From assembly GCF_037023735.1 (NCBI RefSeq), contig NZ_CP146069.1, forward strand, positions 3,327,501-3,391,500: a DNA stretch of 64,000 bases, given 5' to 3'. Under the pieces are notes generated by a model. It was not told the origin of the DNA. It was given only the letters and a program-made list of their open reading frames with translations, and searched no databases. Origin of the DNA: Roseovarius sp. S88 (GTDB taxonomy: Bacteria; Pseudomonadota; Alphaproteobacteria; Rhodobacterales; Rhodobacteraceae). A program made the translations under genes and the position numbers. This document shows, piece by piece, positions 49,375 to 57,866 of the stretch (positions are counted from its first letter, which is position 1; each line of letters opens with the position of its first letter).

Positions 49375-49815
49375 TTATTCCACGGTGATTGAAATCACGT
49401 CTGTTGTGATCGGCGGATCATGTGGAACGTGGTTCAGATCGCCCAGAACAAGCTGCAACGTGTGCGTTCCAGCAGGCAGGTCGAGAGACACCTCGGTTTG
49501 TCCACCGCCAAAGTGGATGTGGTTTTCGTCCGCGGGCAATCCGTATTCCAACTCTTCGGCTCCGTCTGGACCCTCACCAAGAGGCGGTCGGTTCAGCAAG
49601 ATGTGGTGATGCCCGGTGTTTTCCTTTTCAGTACCGGCTGGTGCCACGCCCATGCCGGACAGCCCAAATTTGATTTTGACAGGCGAAGAGACTGTCGCAC
49701 CGTCGTCAAGATCGATGAAATACACTTCCGCACCTTCGGGCGCTGCTGTGCGTTCCGCCAGCACCATTGAGGCCGTGAGTGCAACAATTGCTGCTGCTTT
49801 CGTGATGAGTTTCAT
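49375..49815 (-). CDS. DUF4399 secreted protein
   Basis: A 146-residue exported protein with an N-terminal signal peptide (LITKAAAIVALTASMVLA). The DUF4399 domain is evident: VYFIDLDDGATVSSPVKIKF, GMGVAPAGTE, GHHHILLNRP, and a final HFGGGQTEVSLDLPAGTH, all matching a small beta-sandwich with a HHH metal-like cluster. Function unknown. It is convergent with the FadH-like gene three bases away and diverges from the ECF sigma gene. Confidence 0.86.
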   Translation of the reverse strand: MKLITKAAAIVALTASMVLAERTAAPEGAEVYFIDLDDGATVSSPVKIKFGLSGMGVAPAGTEKENTGHHHILLNRPPLGEGPDGAEELEYGLPADENHIHFGGGQTEVSLDLPAGTHTLQLVLGDLNHVPHDPPITTDVISITVE

Positions 49816-49891
49816 AGGAGTCCTCCCTTGTCTGCTTCAGTTCTTTGCGCTTCACTCGCAATACTTCGGTAACACCTAAGGAGATGGTTCT

Positions 49892-50419
49892 ATTCGCCTC
49901 TGGGGCAAAAAAGATCCGCACCAGGCGGTTCGTGACGGCATTCCAGCATGCTTTGACCGGCTCTGGCGGTTTTGTGTGGCATTGACCGGGCAGAGAGCGC
50001 TAGGAGATGATCTGGCGCAGATGACCTGTCTGCGTGCTTTGGAAAAGGCGGATCAATTCACACCCGGCACGCATCTGGACCGCTGGCTTTTTGTCATGGC
50101 CCGGCGGCTTTGGCTGAACGAATTGCGGCGCGATGCGATCCGGCAAACAGAATCCTTCTCTGCCAATGCAGATGACCAGCACCCCGCAGAAATTCCGTCC
50201 ACCGAAACGAATATTATGGCGCGTGAAGTGTTTCAGAAGATGAATGCCCTGCCCGAAGCCCAAAGAGTCACAGCGCTTTTGGTGTTCGTGGAAGGTTATA
50301 CTTATGCTGAAACGGCGGATATGCTGGACATTCCGCCTGGAACAGTGATGAGCAGAATATCAGCCGCGCGAAAAACGCTTGCGACACAAATGGAAGCCGC
50401 CACAGGAACCGACGCATGA
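49892..50419 (+). CDS. ECF-type RNA polymerase sigma factor (possible AUU start)
   Basis: About 175 residues. Region 2 reads CFDRLWRFCVALTGQRALGD then DLAQMTCLRALEKADQF and LFVMARRLWLNELRR; region 4 reads PEAQRVTALLVFVEGYTYAE then ADMLDIPPGTVMSRISAAR. The frame is open from 49880 but has no ATG, GTG or TTG until 49976, which would cut into region 2. A perfect AAGGAG (49878-49883) lies eight bases before an ATT at 49892 in the right frame, so AUU initiation is possible. Alternatively, the ATG at 49884 is used and one A is missing in the A6 run at 49907-49912. The anti-sigma gene overlaps by 4 bases. Confidence 0.8.
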   Translation: MRLWGKKDPHQAVRDGIPACFDRLWRFCVALTGQRALGDDLAQMTCLRALEKADQFTPGTHLDRWLFVMARRLWLNELRRDAIRQTESFSANADDQHPAEIPSTETNIMAREVFQKMNALPEAQRVTALLVFVEGYTYAETADMLDIPPGTVMSRISAARKTLATQMEAATGTDA

Positions 50420-51165
50420 CGCAGAAGTCAGATTTCTCAGATGACGATCTGACTCGCTTTATTGACAAGGAAGCGGGAAAAGAGCTGTCCGGGCGCATCA
50501 AAGCCGCATTGAAGTCAGATGCGAACCTGCGTCAACGTCACGATCGCATGGTTCAGGCCAGCGTCAATTACAAAGCGGCCATGGATAGTATGTTGTCTTT
50601 GGCACCAGCACCGCCGGAAATGGACATTCCTTCACGCGAGCCATCACGGAACCTGCGTGTTGCAGTGGCTTCAATGGCGGCGGGCGCACTTTTGACTTGG
50701 GGGCTGACATCTTCTTTTCCATCTTCTGCTGGTTCGGATTGGAAGGATGTGGTGGCCAATTACCAGTCGCTTTATGTCACCGAGACCCTGTCTTTGAGCA
50801 ACGTTTCGCAAACAGAACAAAACGCGAGCCTCGTGCGTCTGTCCAGCAAGCTTGGCTTTAATGTTGCGACTTTGCCTGAGATCGAAGGCCTTGATTTTGT
50901 GCGCGCACAGGAACTCGGGTTCAAAGGTCGCCCGCTGGCTCAACTTACGTTTTTAACGACAGACATGGGGCCGGTTGCCCTTTGCATTGTGGAAACGGGC
51001 AACCAAACAACCGATAGGATAGAATTCGCCGAATTGCATGGGCTGGACACATATAGCTGGACTCAAGATGGATTCGGAATTCTGCTGGTTGGGCCGGGGG
51101 ATGAGACCGGCCTTGAGGATGCGGCGGCTGCCTTTCGAGACGCATTCAAGGCTGAAAACGCCTGA
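50416..51165 (+). CDS. Anti-sigma factor (membrane-anchored)
   Basis: A 249-residue partner of the ECF sigma factor. The N-terminal 40 residues are a short anti-sigma-like helical domain (SDDDLTRFIDKEAGKELS), without the His-x3-Cys-x2-Cys zinc motif. A single membrane segment lies at about 78-98 (VAVASMAAGALLTWGLTSSF), then a periplasmic sensor part (about 105-249) of unknown fold. It begins in an ATGA overlap with the sigma gene, the usual coupling of such pairs. The signal sensed cannot be told from the sequence. Confidence 0.83.
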   Translation: MTQKSDFSDDDLTRFIDKEAGKELSGRIKAALKSDANLRQRHDRMVQASVNYKAAMDSMLSLAPAPPEMDIPSREPSRNLRVAVASMAAGALLTWGLTSSFPSSAGSDWKDVVANYQSLYVTETLSLSNVSQTEQNASLVRLSSKLGFNVATLPEIEGLDFVRAQELGFKGRPLAQLTFLTTDMGPVALCIVETGNQTTDRIEFAELHGLDTYSWTQDGFGILLVGPGDETGLEDAAAAFRDAFKAENA

Positions 51166-51294
51166 AAACCTTTACTGGGTTTGATCCTGAATAGCCTCAG
51201 ACAAACCCAGATATTGTCGAGTGGGTGCCGCAGTTGTGCCCGAATTAGAAGCGATACACGGTTCAGATCAAAAGACTTCACAGAGGTATCGAGT

Positions 51295-52200
51295 ATGGAT
51301 CGCCTTACCGAAATGGAGGCCTTCGCAACGGTTGTGGATCAAGGGGGATTCACGGACGCCGCGCGAAAGATGGGCATCTCCAAGTCTGCCGTGTCGAAAC
51401 ACGTCTCTTCGCTCGAGGCGCGTCTCGGTGCCCGCCTTCTGAATCGGACCACGCGCCGAGTCAGCCCGACCGAAATTGGTTTGGCATATTATGACCGTGC
51501 TTTGCGTGTTCTGAACGATGCAGGTGAAGCAGACGCACTTGTCAGTTCAATGCAATCAGACCCATCCGGGCTCTTGCGCATCTCCGTTGCAACCGATTTT
51601 GGCGTCAATCACTTGAGCCCTGTTTTGGGTCAATTTTTAGACGACTATCCGGACATTACGGTCAATATGGTTCTGAACAATCGCTATGTTGAGCTTATTT
51701 CCGAAGGCTTTGACATGGCCATCCGGATTGGCGAGCTCGAAGACAGCACATTGCGCGCTCGCAAGCTGACCGAGACCAACAAACGTATGATCGCAAGCCC
51801 TGCTTATCTAGAAAAGCACGGTCGGCCTGCGAAAATCGATGACCTCAACGAGCATAAACTGCTGCATTATTCCAGCCAATCCAACGGCTCAGTTTGGAAA
51901 CTGACCGCGCCGTCAGGTGAAAAGCGTCAAGTGCGCACCGCTGGTGGTCTGTCGGTGAATGACGGACAGTCACTTCTGAATGCAGCAATCTCGGGTCTGG
52001 GCATCGCTTACCTACCAAGCTTCCTGTATTCCAGCGCCCTGAAAGACGGTCAAGTTGTTGACGTCATACCGGACCTGCCGGTCGAAACCCAAGGCATCTA
52101 TGCGGTCTATCCTCCAGGGCGCTTCACACAGCCCAAGGTGCGCGCGTTTATTGATTTTCTCGTAAATGTCTTTGCTGAAAAAGGTCCAACAGACTGGTAA
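51295..52200 (+). CDS. LysR-type transcriptional regulator
   Basis: A 301-residue LysR family protein. The N-terminal winged helix has DRLTEMEAFATVVDQGGFTD, then ARKMGISKSAVSKHVSSLEAR, followed by a linker helix and a type 2 periplasmic-binding-like effector domain (LLRISVATDFG, GFDMAIRIGELEDSTLRAR). It belongs to the CrgA/DsdC-like group with EMEAF starts. The ATG at 51295 has AGAGG upstream. A strong terminator follows, so it is a single unit. Its target may be the downstream FMN reductase gene, but no divergent partner is visible. Confidence 0.92.
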   Translation: MDRLTEMEAFATVVDQGGFTDAARKMGISKSAVSKHVSSLEARLGARLLNRTTRRVSPTEIGLAYYDRALRVLNDAGEADALVSSMQSDPSGLLRISVATDFGVNHLSPVLGQFLDDYPDITVNMVLNNRYVELISEGFDMAIRIGELEDSTLRARKLTETNKRMIASPAYLEKHGRPAKIDDLNEHKLLHYSSQSNGSVWKLTAPSGEKRQVRTAGGLSVNDGQSLLNAAISGLGIAYLPSFLYSSALKDGQVVDVIPDLPVETQGIYAVYPPGRFTQPKVRAFIDFLVNVFAEKGPTDW

Positions 52201-52226
52201 CTTTTTGAGCATGCACAAGACGAAAT

Positions 52227-52255
52227 GCGCCCTGCTTTGGCAGGGCGTTTTTTTT
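52227..52255 (+). terminator. Rho-independent terminator after the LysR gene
   Basis: A perfect 8-base stem (CGCCCTGC at 52228-52235 and GCAGGGCG at 52240-52247) with a TTTG loop is followed by eight T. It ends the LysR transcript and lies before the FMN reductase start, which supports a separate promoter for that gene. Confidence 0.92.
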
Positions 52256-52347
52256 GTGCAGAATCCAAAATACAAACCGAATTTTCTTGTCGTTTTAGGT
52301 CCATGCCTCAATTTACCTTGAAATCCGCATCAAAGAACGAGGGCCGT

Positions 52348-52887
52348 ATGTCTGAACCAAACCTGCTTTTGATTTCGGGATCACTCCGCAAGGCATCCTA
52401 CAATCGCGCGCTTTTGCGCGTGGCCGCACAAGCGTTTGGTCCAGCGGGCGTCACCGAAGCGGACATCACTTTTCCTATCTACAACGGGGATGACGAAGAC
52501 GCCGATGGCGCCCCGAAATCTGTGCATAGGTTTGCAGAACAAATTCGAAGAGCGGATGCGCTGCTGATAGGCAGTCCTGAATACAACAAGGGTATCAGCG
52601 GTGCATTGAAGAACGCTCTGGATTGGCTCAGCCGCATCGATATGCCTGCTCTTCGCCACAAACCCACAGTCGTGATGTCGGCTGCCGCAGGGCGCACAGG
52701 CGGAGAAACCGCGCTCTTCATGACGTTGAGCTGTCTGTCCCAGTTTCAGGTGCGCTTTGTCTTTGGCCCAGCCATCATGGTGGCCGATGCGTCAAAACAG
52801 TTTGATGAGAATGGTCGACTAACATCCGAAACCTATCAGAAGCTGGTAGACGAACGCATGGAAGCGCTGCGGGGGGCCATCGCTTAG
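52348..52887 (+). CDS. NADPH-dependent FMN reductase-like flavoprotein
   Basis: A 179-residue flavodoxin-fold protein of the NADPH-dependent FMN reductase / chromate reductase (YieF/ChrR) group. The FMN phosphate loop is LLLISGSLRKASYNRALLR, and the second signature is LIGSPEYNKGISGALKNALD followed by WLSR. It likely reduces quinones or flavins with NAD(P)H. I chose the ATG at 52348 (GAGGG upstream); an earlier ATG at 52303 would add 15 residues not like the family. The LysR terminator lies just before. Confidence 0.9.
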   Translation: MSEPNLLLISGSLRKASYNRALLRVAAQAFGPAGVTEADITFPIYNGDDEDADGAPKSVHRFAEQIRRADALLIGSPEYNKGISGALKNALDWLSRIDMPALRHKPTVVMSAAAGRTGGETALFMTLSCLSQFQVRFVFGPAIMVADASKQFDENGRLTSETYQKLVDERMEALRGAIA

Positions 52888-52893
52888 CACGCT

Positions 52894-53295
52894 TCAAAAC
52901 TCGGTTTGGTTCGCAATCTCAATCAGATTTCCGTCGGGATCACGGGTGTAGATCGACTTAAGTGGTCCAGTTGCACCAGTACGCGGAACCGGCCCTTCAA
53001 TGATCTCAATTGAGCATGCCTGGAGATGCGCAGCACATTCATCCAAAGGCGTCTGCGTCCGAAAACACAAATCCGCGGACCCCGGTAGCGGCGCAGCAGC
53101 TTTCGGCTCAAATTCCGCCCCTGCCTGATGCAAGTTGATCTTTTGCGACCCAAATGAGAGCGCTGTCCGCTCCGTCCCATCCGCTGGTTGAAATCGCTGC
53201 ACCGACATGCCCAAAGCTTGGTAAAACTCGACGGTTGTGCTGATGTCTTTGACCGTCAACACAATATGATCAAGCGATTGAATTTGCAGTGGCAT
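52894..53295 (-). CDS. VOC family protein (glyoxalase-like)
   Basis: A 133-residue VOC protein similar to those labelled virulence protein or fosfomycin/glyoxalase family. [13 protein letters not shown] begins the first beta-alpha-beta-beta module ([20 protein letters not shown]), and [11 protein letters not shown] ends the second; INLHQAG and [11 protein letters not shown] supply the middle. Metal ligands His and Glu are thus present. The substrate is unknown. The ATG at 53295 is the family-like start. It diverges from the MaoC-like hydratase 42 bases away. Confidence 0.85.
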   Translation of the reverse strand: MPLQIQSLDHIVLTVKDISTTVEFYQALGMSVQRFQPADGTERTALSFGSQKINLHQAGAEFEPKAAAPLPGSADLCFRTQTPLDECAAHLQACSIEIIEGPVPRTGATGPLKSIYTRDPDGNLIEIANQTEF

Positions 53296-53337
53296 TTCAA
53301 GATTGCTCCGGCTCTGAGTGCGCCCTAACCTGACAGC

Positions 53338-54129
53338 ATGAGAATAGAGACGCAATCCGTTCAGGACGTTATGGACACCGCACGCGCGCGGGCATTACAG
53401 GCCACACTTGGCAGTTCTCCCAATCTGAACAGTGGTGATAGTCTTCCGCCCTTCTTCCACCAAGTTTATTTCTGGGATCCAAAGCCATCCAAAGACCTCG
53501 GACGCGATGGCCATCCAAAATTGGGAGAGCTGGTTCCAGATATGGGATTGCCGCGTCGGATGTGGGCCGGTGGCCAATTGGAGTTCAAACGACCACTCAT
53601 CCTCGGACACCTCGCCGAAAGACGCAGCTCGACTGCAAAAGCAGAGAGAAAGCAAGGGCGCAGCGGACCGCTGGCCTTTGTCAAGATGCGTCATGAGATT
53701 TGGCAAGAGGGCGAATGTGCCGTGACCGAGCATCAGGACCTCGTGTATCGTGAAGACGAAGGGTCAGGATCGAAACCTGTGCCGCCAGTGGCGCGGACTG
53801 ACGAAACCCACTCGGAAACCTTTTCGGTAAATAGCACAATGCTGTTTCGTTATTCCGCCCTGACCTTCAACGGGCACCGGATACACTACGACGAAACTTA
53901 CGCCAAGGAGATCGAAGGTTATACTGGTCTGGTCGTGCACGGTCCTCTTCTGGCGCAAATGCTGATGCTTTTGGCCGAACGCAAACTAGGACGGCTCGCA
54001 TCGTTTGCCTTTCGCGCCACAAGTCCTTTGATTCACCACGAAAAAGCAACGCTGTGCTGGCGAGAAGATGGCACCTGCTGGGTGCGTGGACCGGACGGGC
54101 GGCAGTGCATGCAGGCGCAAGCCAGCTAA
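53338..54129 (+). CDS. MaoC/HTD2-like acyl-CoA hydratase (mesaconyl-C4-CoA hydratase type)
   Basis: A 263-residue double hot-dog protein. The N-terminal half includes [32 protein letters not shown] and the C-terminal half has the hydratase-2-like motif [19 protein letters not shown] with [12 protein letters not shown], where Asp/His act in water addition. It is closest in character to mesaconyl-C4-CoA (3-methylfumaryl-CoA) hydratases and to fungal HTD2. Whether it acts in C5-acid or itaconate/mesaconate metabolism is inference. It diverges from a VOC gene and converges with the MnmC-like oxidase gene. Confidence 0.82.
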   Translation: MRIETQSVQDVMDTARARALQATLGSSPNLNSGDSLPPFFHQVYFWDPKPSKDLGRDGHPKLGELVPDMGLPRRMWAGGQLEFKRPLILGHLAERRSSTAKAERKQGRSGPLAFVKMRHEIWQEGECAVTEHQDLVYREDEGSGSKPVPPVARTDETHSETFSVNSTMLFRYSALTFNGHRIHYDETYAKEIEGYTGLVVHGPLLAQMLMLLAERKLGRLASFAFRATSPLIHHEKATLCWREDGTCWVRGPDGRQCMQAQAS

Positions 54130-54132
54130 GTA

Positions 54133-55194
54133 CTAGTTTCGCATGATCCATCCTGTGGGAAGTGACGCTTCGGGCTTAAATTCTTGCGGGATTGAATCTT
54201 TCCCATCAAGCACAAGATCAGCCATCACCTGCCCCACCTTCGGGGCCATGCCGAAACCGATCTTGAAACCGCCATTTGTGATAAATTGACCTTGATAAAG
54301 CGGGTGACGTCCGAGCATTGGCGCCCGCGACTTGGCACGAGGCCTTAGACCTGCCCAGCGTGCGATGACAGGCGCATCAGAAAGTGCAGGCACGGCATAT
54401 CGCGCACGCGAAACAATCTCATCCAACTGCTCATCTGTAGAGTGGGCGTCCATGAACTCTCTTTCCGAAGTTGAGCCGACTGCAGTCGTTCCGTCTTTGT
54501 GAAAAATCACATGCAAGCTGTCCGCAAAAACCTGTGGCGCTCCACTTGCTGCAAAATCCAAAAGAGCGGCCTGACCTTTGACCCCGTTTCCCACGGTGAA
54601 ACCGATTCCATTCGATAGTTCTGTCAAGCCGTGCGCTCCAGTGGCATGGATGACTTGACCCTGTGCTTTGCTGTCTGCAACGACGCTAACGCCTTTCTTC
54701 TTGAGTGCCTCAGTTAAGGCGTAGCACGCGTGGCGCGGATGCAACGAGGCGGACAAGCTATCGTGGATATAGAACCCGGTCTTAGAACGAGGCGCGAGTG
54801 GCACGGCATCCTCGCCCACAACCTGCCAGGTCGCATGTTCGCCCCATAGCTCATTTGCTGAGACTTCCCGTGCGCGCGCCAAATCAAGTGTTCGCTCATC
54901 ATTGATCGGTTGTACACGACCGCTTCGCGCATACCCCGACGAGTGACCAGACAGAGTTTCAATTTTGCTCCAAAACTCCTCAGCCATCAGAAGGCTGTCG
55001 AGTTGAAACGCCTTTTTCTCATTCCAGTTTTCTGGCACGTGCGGAGCTAAGGCTCCGACAACCCCGCCGGATGCCCCGGACCCAGGTCCATTGGGGTCAA
55101 TCACTCGAACAGACGCACCTTTTTGGCGGCAGAACCATGCTATTGAGAGGCCGAAGATTCCGGCACCAAGGATGGTCACGTCTGGCATTGTCAT
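54133..55194 (-). CDS. FAD-dependent oxidoreductase, MnmC oxidase-domain-like
   Basis: A DAO-family flavoprotein of about 353 residues. The dinucleotide motif is TILGAGIFGLSIAWFCRQKG, followed by GSGASGGVVGALAPHVPENW (the GASG..GAL..P stretch seen in MnmC) and a C-terminal GGFKIGFGMAPKVG. In E. coli the FAD domain of MnmC removes carboxymethyl from cmnm5U34 of tRNA; this stand-alone protein could do so because its divergent neighbour is mnmD. Alternatives are D-amino-acid or glycine oxidase. ATG at 55194 or 55188. Confidence 0.8.
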   Translation of the reverse strand: MTMPDVTILGAGIFGLSIAWFCRQKGASVRVIDPNGPGSGASGGVVGALAPHVPENWNEKKAFQLDSLLMAEEFWSKIETLSGHSSGYARSGRVQPINDERTLDLARAREVSANELWGEHATWQVVGEDAVPLAPRSKTGFYIHDSLSASLHPRHACYALTEALKKKGVSVVADSKAQGQVIHATGAHGLTELSNGIGFTVGNGVKGQAALLDFAASGAPQVFADSLHVIFHKDGTTAVGSTSEREFMDAHSTDEQLDEIVSRARYAVPALSDAPVIARWAGLRPRAKSRAPMLGRHPLYQGQFITNGGFKIGFGMAPKVGQVMADLVLDGKDSIPQEFKPEASLPTGWIMRN

Positions 55195-55251
55195 TTCCCA
55201 AAGGCGGCGGCATGGTCGATCTGTTCGGAACGACAGGTAGCTCAACCCGCA

Positions 55252-55917
55252 ATGCAGGACCAGCAGTCAGATCTTGAGTGGCGGGATGGGGACGTACCGG
55301 TTTCCGCGAGATTCGATGATCCCTATTACAGCCTCGACAACGGGCTGGCGGAAACACAGCATGTGTTTTTGGCAGGCAACGCGCTGCCAGAGCGTTTCTG
55401 CGATGGGTTTCACGTGGCAGAACTGGGCTTTGGCACGGGCCTTAATCTTTTGGCCACAATGGACGCCTGGCGCGCATCGGGCACAAAGGGCACGTTGTAT
55501 TACACAACATTTGAGGCCTATCCCTTATCGCGAGACGAAATGGTCCGCGCGCAGTCTGCCTTTCCGGAACTGCGCAACATAGCCCAAGAACTTGCGCCAC
55601 ATTGGGAGAAGACAACATTCACCCTACCCGATCTGTACTTCCAAATGATCACAGGGGACGCTCGCCAAACACTAGAAAACTGGGATGCCATCGCGGATGC
55701 CTGGTATCTCGATGGATTTTCGCCAGCCAAAAATCCTGAATTGTGGGGGGATGCTTTGATCTCTTCTGTTGGGCACCACACTGCCTCAGGTGGCACTGCA
55801 GCCACATACACTGCCGCCGGACATGTGCGCCGAGCCTTGGAAGCGGCGAGTTTCGACGTCACGCGCTCCCCCGGCTTTGGTCGTAAACGCCACATGACCC
55901 GCGCTGTCAGGATCTGA
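55252..55917 (+). CDS. mnmD: tRNA (5-methylaminomethyl-2-thiouridine)(34)-methyltransferase MnmD
   Basis: A 221-residue methyltransferase of the DUF752/MnmD family, equal to the N-terminal domain of E. coli MnmC. Motifs: DDPYYSLDNGLAETQHVFL, FHVAELGFGTGLNLLATM (SAM motif I), FSPAKNPELWGDALI and YTAAGHVRRALEAASFDV. It methylates nm5U to mnm5U at the wobble base. The FAD-oxidase gene starts 57 bases away in the opposite direction, so MnmC functions are split into a divergent pair. The next gene begins two bases after the stop. Confidence 0.92.
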   Translation: MQDQQSDLEWRDGDVPVSARFDDPYYSLDNGLAETQHVFLAGNALPERFCDGFHVAELGFGTGLNLLATMDAWRASGTKGTLYYTTFEAYPLSRDEMVRAQSAFPELRNIAQELAPHWEKTTFTLPDLYFQMITGDARQTLENWDAIADAWYLDGFSPAKNPELWGDALISSVGHHTASGGTAATYTAAGHVRRALEAASFDVTRSPGFGRKRHMTRAVRI

Positions 55918-55919
55918 AC

Positions 55920-56786
55920 ATGGCAGAACAAAACACCCGCCTTGGCATTCTGATGATGGTCACCACAACCTTCATTTTCGCCGTACAGGACGGCATATCT
56001 CAGCATCTCGCACGCGAGTACAATGTGCTTATGGTGGTGATGATCCGTTATTGGTTCTTCGCCGCCTTCGTGATGACAGTCGCCAGCCGCAAAGCCGGTG
56101 GTATGCGTGCCGCGGCGCAGACGGAACAACCAGTGGTGCAAGCCTTTCGGGGTATTCTTCTGGCGGCTGAGATATGCGTCATGGTTGCAGCTTTCACCTA
56201 TTTGGGATTGGTCGAGAGCCACGCGGTCTTCGCATGCTATCCTCTCCTAATCGCCGCCCTATCCGGGCCTGTGCTTGGCGAAAAGGTCGGTTGGCGGCGG
56301 TGGGCCGCCATTGGTGTGGGCTTTGTCGGCGTGCTGATCATCCTGGAGCCCGGGTTTGGCGTCTTCCGCCCCGAAGCCACGATCGCAGTCGCCTCTGCCC
56401 TGATGTTTGCGCTTTACGGATTGTTGACGCGCTTCGTTGCCCGCAAGGACAGCGCCGCAACTAGTTTTTTCTGGACTGGAATTATGGGCGCCATCGCAAT
56501 GTCCTGCATTGGCATCTGGTTCTGGGAACCCATGAGCTCAAATGATTGGATTTGGATGGGCGCACTTTGCATCACCGGAGCCGCGGGACACTACACACTC
56601 ATCAAATGCTACGAAGTGGCCGAGGCCAGCGCGGTACAGCCTTTTGCTTACCTGCAGCTTGTCTTCGCCAGCATTATCGGAGTCAGTATATTTGCCGAGA
56701 CAATCCGGACCAACGTAGCCATTGGCGCTGCGCTGATCGTTGCCGCCGGTCTCTTTACCCTTTGGCGACAAAGGGTCAGCTCGTAG
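55920..56786 (+). CDS. EamA/DMT-family transporter
   Basis: A 288-residue membrane protein with about ten helices formed by two EamA repeats. The conserved start is RLGILMMVTTTFIFAVQDGI, and the second repeat includes GIMGAIAMSCIGIWFWEP and FVASIIGVSIF-like stretches. It probably exports or takes up small metabolites; no substrate can be inferred. It follows mnmD by two bases and may be co-transcribed. Confidence 0.9.
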   Translation: MAEQNTRLGILMMVTTTFIFAVQDGISQHLAREYNVLMVVMIRYWFFAAFVMTVASRKAGGMRAAAQTEQPVVQAFRGILLAAEICVMVAAFTYLGLVESHAVFACYPLLIAALSGPVLGEKVGWRRWAAIGVGFVGVLIILEPGFGVFRPEATIAVASALMFALYGLLTRFVARKDSAATSFFWTGIMGAIAMSCIGIWFWEPMSSNDWIWMGALCITGAAGHYTLIKCYEVAEASAVQPFAYLQLVFASIIGVSIFAETIRTNVAIGAALIVAAGLFTLWRQRVSS

Positions 56787-56862
56787 GCCATGCGGCATTA
56801 AGGCCTGCTGACAAATCCGACAAAAGCACTCAGGCTGACAGAGTTCGACAATAGGAGTCGCG

Positions 56863-57153
56863 GTGAGACGCCAGACAAAATCAATCGGACAGATCATTCT
56901 GACCTTCGTGGTTGTTTGGTTTCTGGCCCTGCGCGTTGTTGCGCAGCCATTGGTTTTGGCCGCGCCCGAGGAAGGCCAAATCGCGCTCTGCGTGAATGGA
57001 CAGATCATATATGTTGACACAGATACTGGCCTGCCGCTGGAAGACAACGAAGGCCTCTACACAGACCCTTGCCCGTATTTTGGCGTAAGCACAGCGCTTG
57101 AGCTGGCGGCCAACACCCCCCATTTTGGGTGGCTGATGCCCAGTATCTTGTGA
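56863..57153 (+). CDS. Small secreted protein upstream of the copper chaperone
   Basis: A 96-residue exported protein with a membrane-spanning/signal segment (IGQIILTFVVVWFLALRVVA). The rest contains ALCVNGQIIYVDTDTGLP and a CPYFG motif, so two cysteines. A similar short gene often precedes PCu(A)C genes in roseobacters as far as I recall, suggesting a copper-related role (inference). It starts with GTG preceded by GGAG. A 16-base GC palindrome lies between it and the chaperone gene. Confidence 0.7.
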   Translation: MRRQTKSIGQIILTFVVVWFLALRVVAQPLVLAAPEEGQIALCVNGQIIYVDTDTGLPLEDNEGLYTDPCPYFGVSTALELAANTPHFGWLMPSIL

Positions 57154-57203
57154 TCCTTCCAACCGCGCTGGTCCTGCAAGCGCACCAAGCCTACCTTCCC
57201 TCA

Positions 57204-57219
57204 GAGGCGCGCGCGCCTC
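57204..57219. repeat. 16-base perfect GC palindrome
   Basis: GAGGCGCGCGCGCCTC, a perfect palindrome in the 200-base gap between the small secreted protein and the PCu(A)C gene. It lacks a T-run, so it is not an ordinary terminator; it may be a hairpin or operator. Confidence 0.5.
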
Positions 57220-57355
57220 CGCTTTCCACCTGATTTCAAAAAACATGTGAATTCGCTTCATCGAATCCTGGTACAGGTATCCGGCCTTGAACCAGAGAAC
57301 AGCGGAAAAGACTTTCCAAAAAATATCTGAAACTCAGACCCGTCAGGAGACTGAT

Positions 57356-57862
57356 ATGATACTTAAAAAAACCCTCCTCGCCGTATCCATGGCAGCATTT
57401 TTTACCTCACCGACCCTTGCCCATGAGCATTCAGTCAATGGCGTCTCAGTGATTCACCCAATGGCATTTGAAACATCTAAATCCGCGAAAGCGGGCGCTG
57501 GTTACATGGCCATAACCAACGACAATGAAGACGCCGACCGGCTGCTCGAAGTCAAAGCGGACTTCCCGCGCGTGATGCTTCACACGACCGAAGAGAAGGA
57601 TGGCATCGCTAAGATGATTCATCTTGAAGCAATCGACATCCCTGCAGGTGACACCGTACTTTTGGAACCTGGTGGGCTTCACGTAATGTTCATGGGGCTT
57701 GATGGTGATCCGCTTGAAGAAGGTGAAGAAATTCCTGCCACGCTGGTGTTTGAAAAAGCTGGCGAATTGGACGTCGTCTTTAAGGTCGAAAAACGCCATG
57801 GCGAGGCCAAGTCGCATGATCATTCTGACCATAGCGACCATTCGGATCACTCAACAAACTGA
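57356..57862 (+). CDS. PCu(A)C family copper chaperone
   Basis: A 168-residue periplasmic chaperone that delivers Cu(I) to cytochrome oxidase CuA/CuB sites. Signal peptide (TLLAVSMAAFFTSPTLA) then the metal motif H(M)x10Mx21HxM in recognisable form: VIHPMAFET, AGYMAI, VMLHTTEE, MIHLEA and LEPGGLHVMFMGL. The C-terminus is a His/Asp repeat (HGEAKSHDHSDHSDHSDH), unusual in length and probably metal binding. The ATG at 57356 follows CAGGAG. It converges with the Slt-type gene. Confidence 0.92.
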   Translation: MILKKTLLAVSMAAFFTSPTLAHEHSVNGVSVIHPMAFETSKSAKAGAGYMAITNDNEDADRLLEVKADFPRVMLHTTEEKDGIAKMIHLEAIDIPAGDTVLLEPGGLHVMFMGLDGDPLEEGEEIPATLVFEKAGELDVVFKVEKRHGEAKSHDHSDHSDHSDHSTN

Positions 57863-57866
57863 GGGT

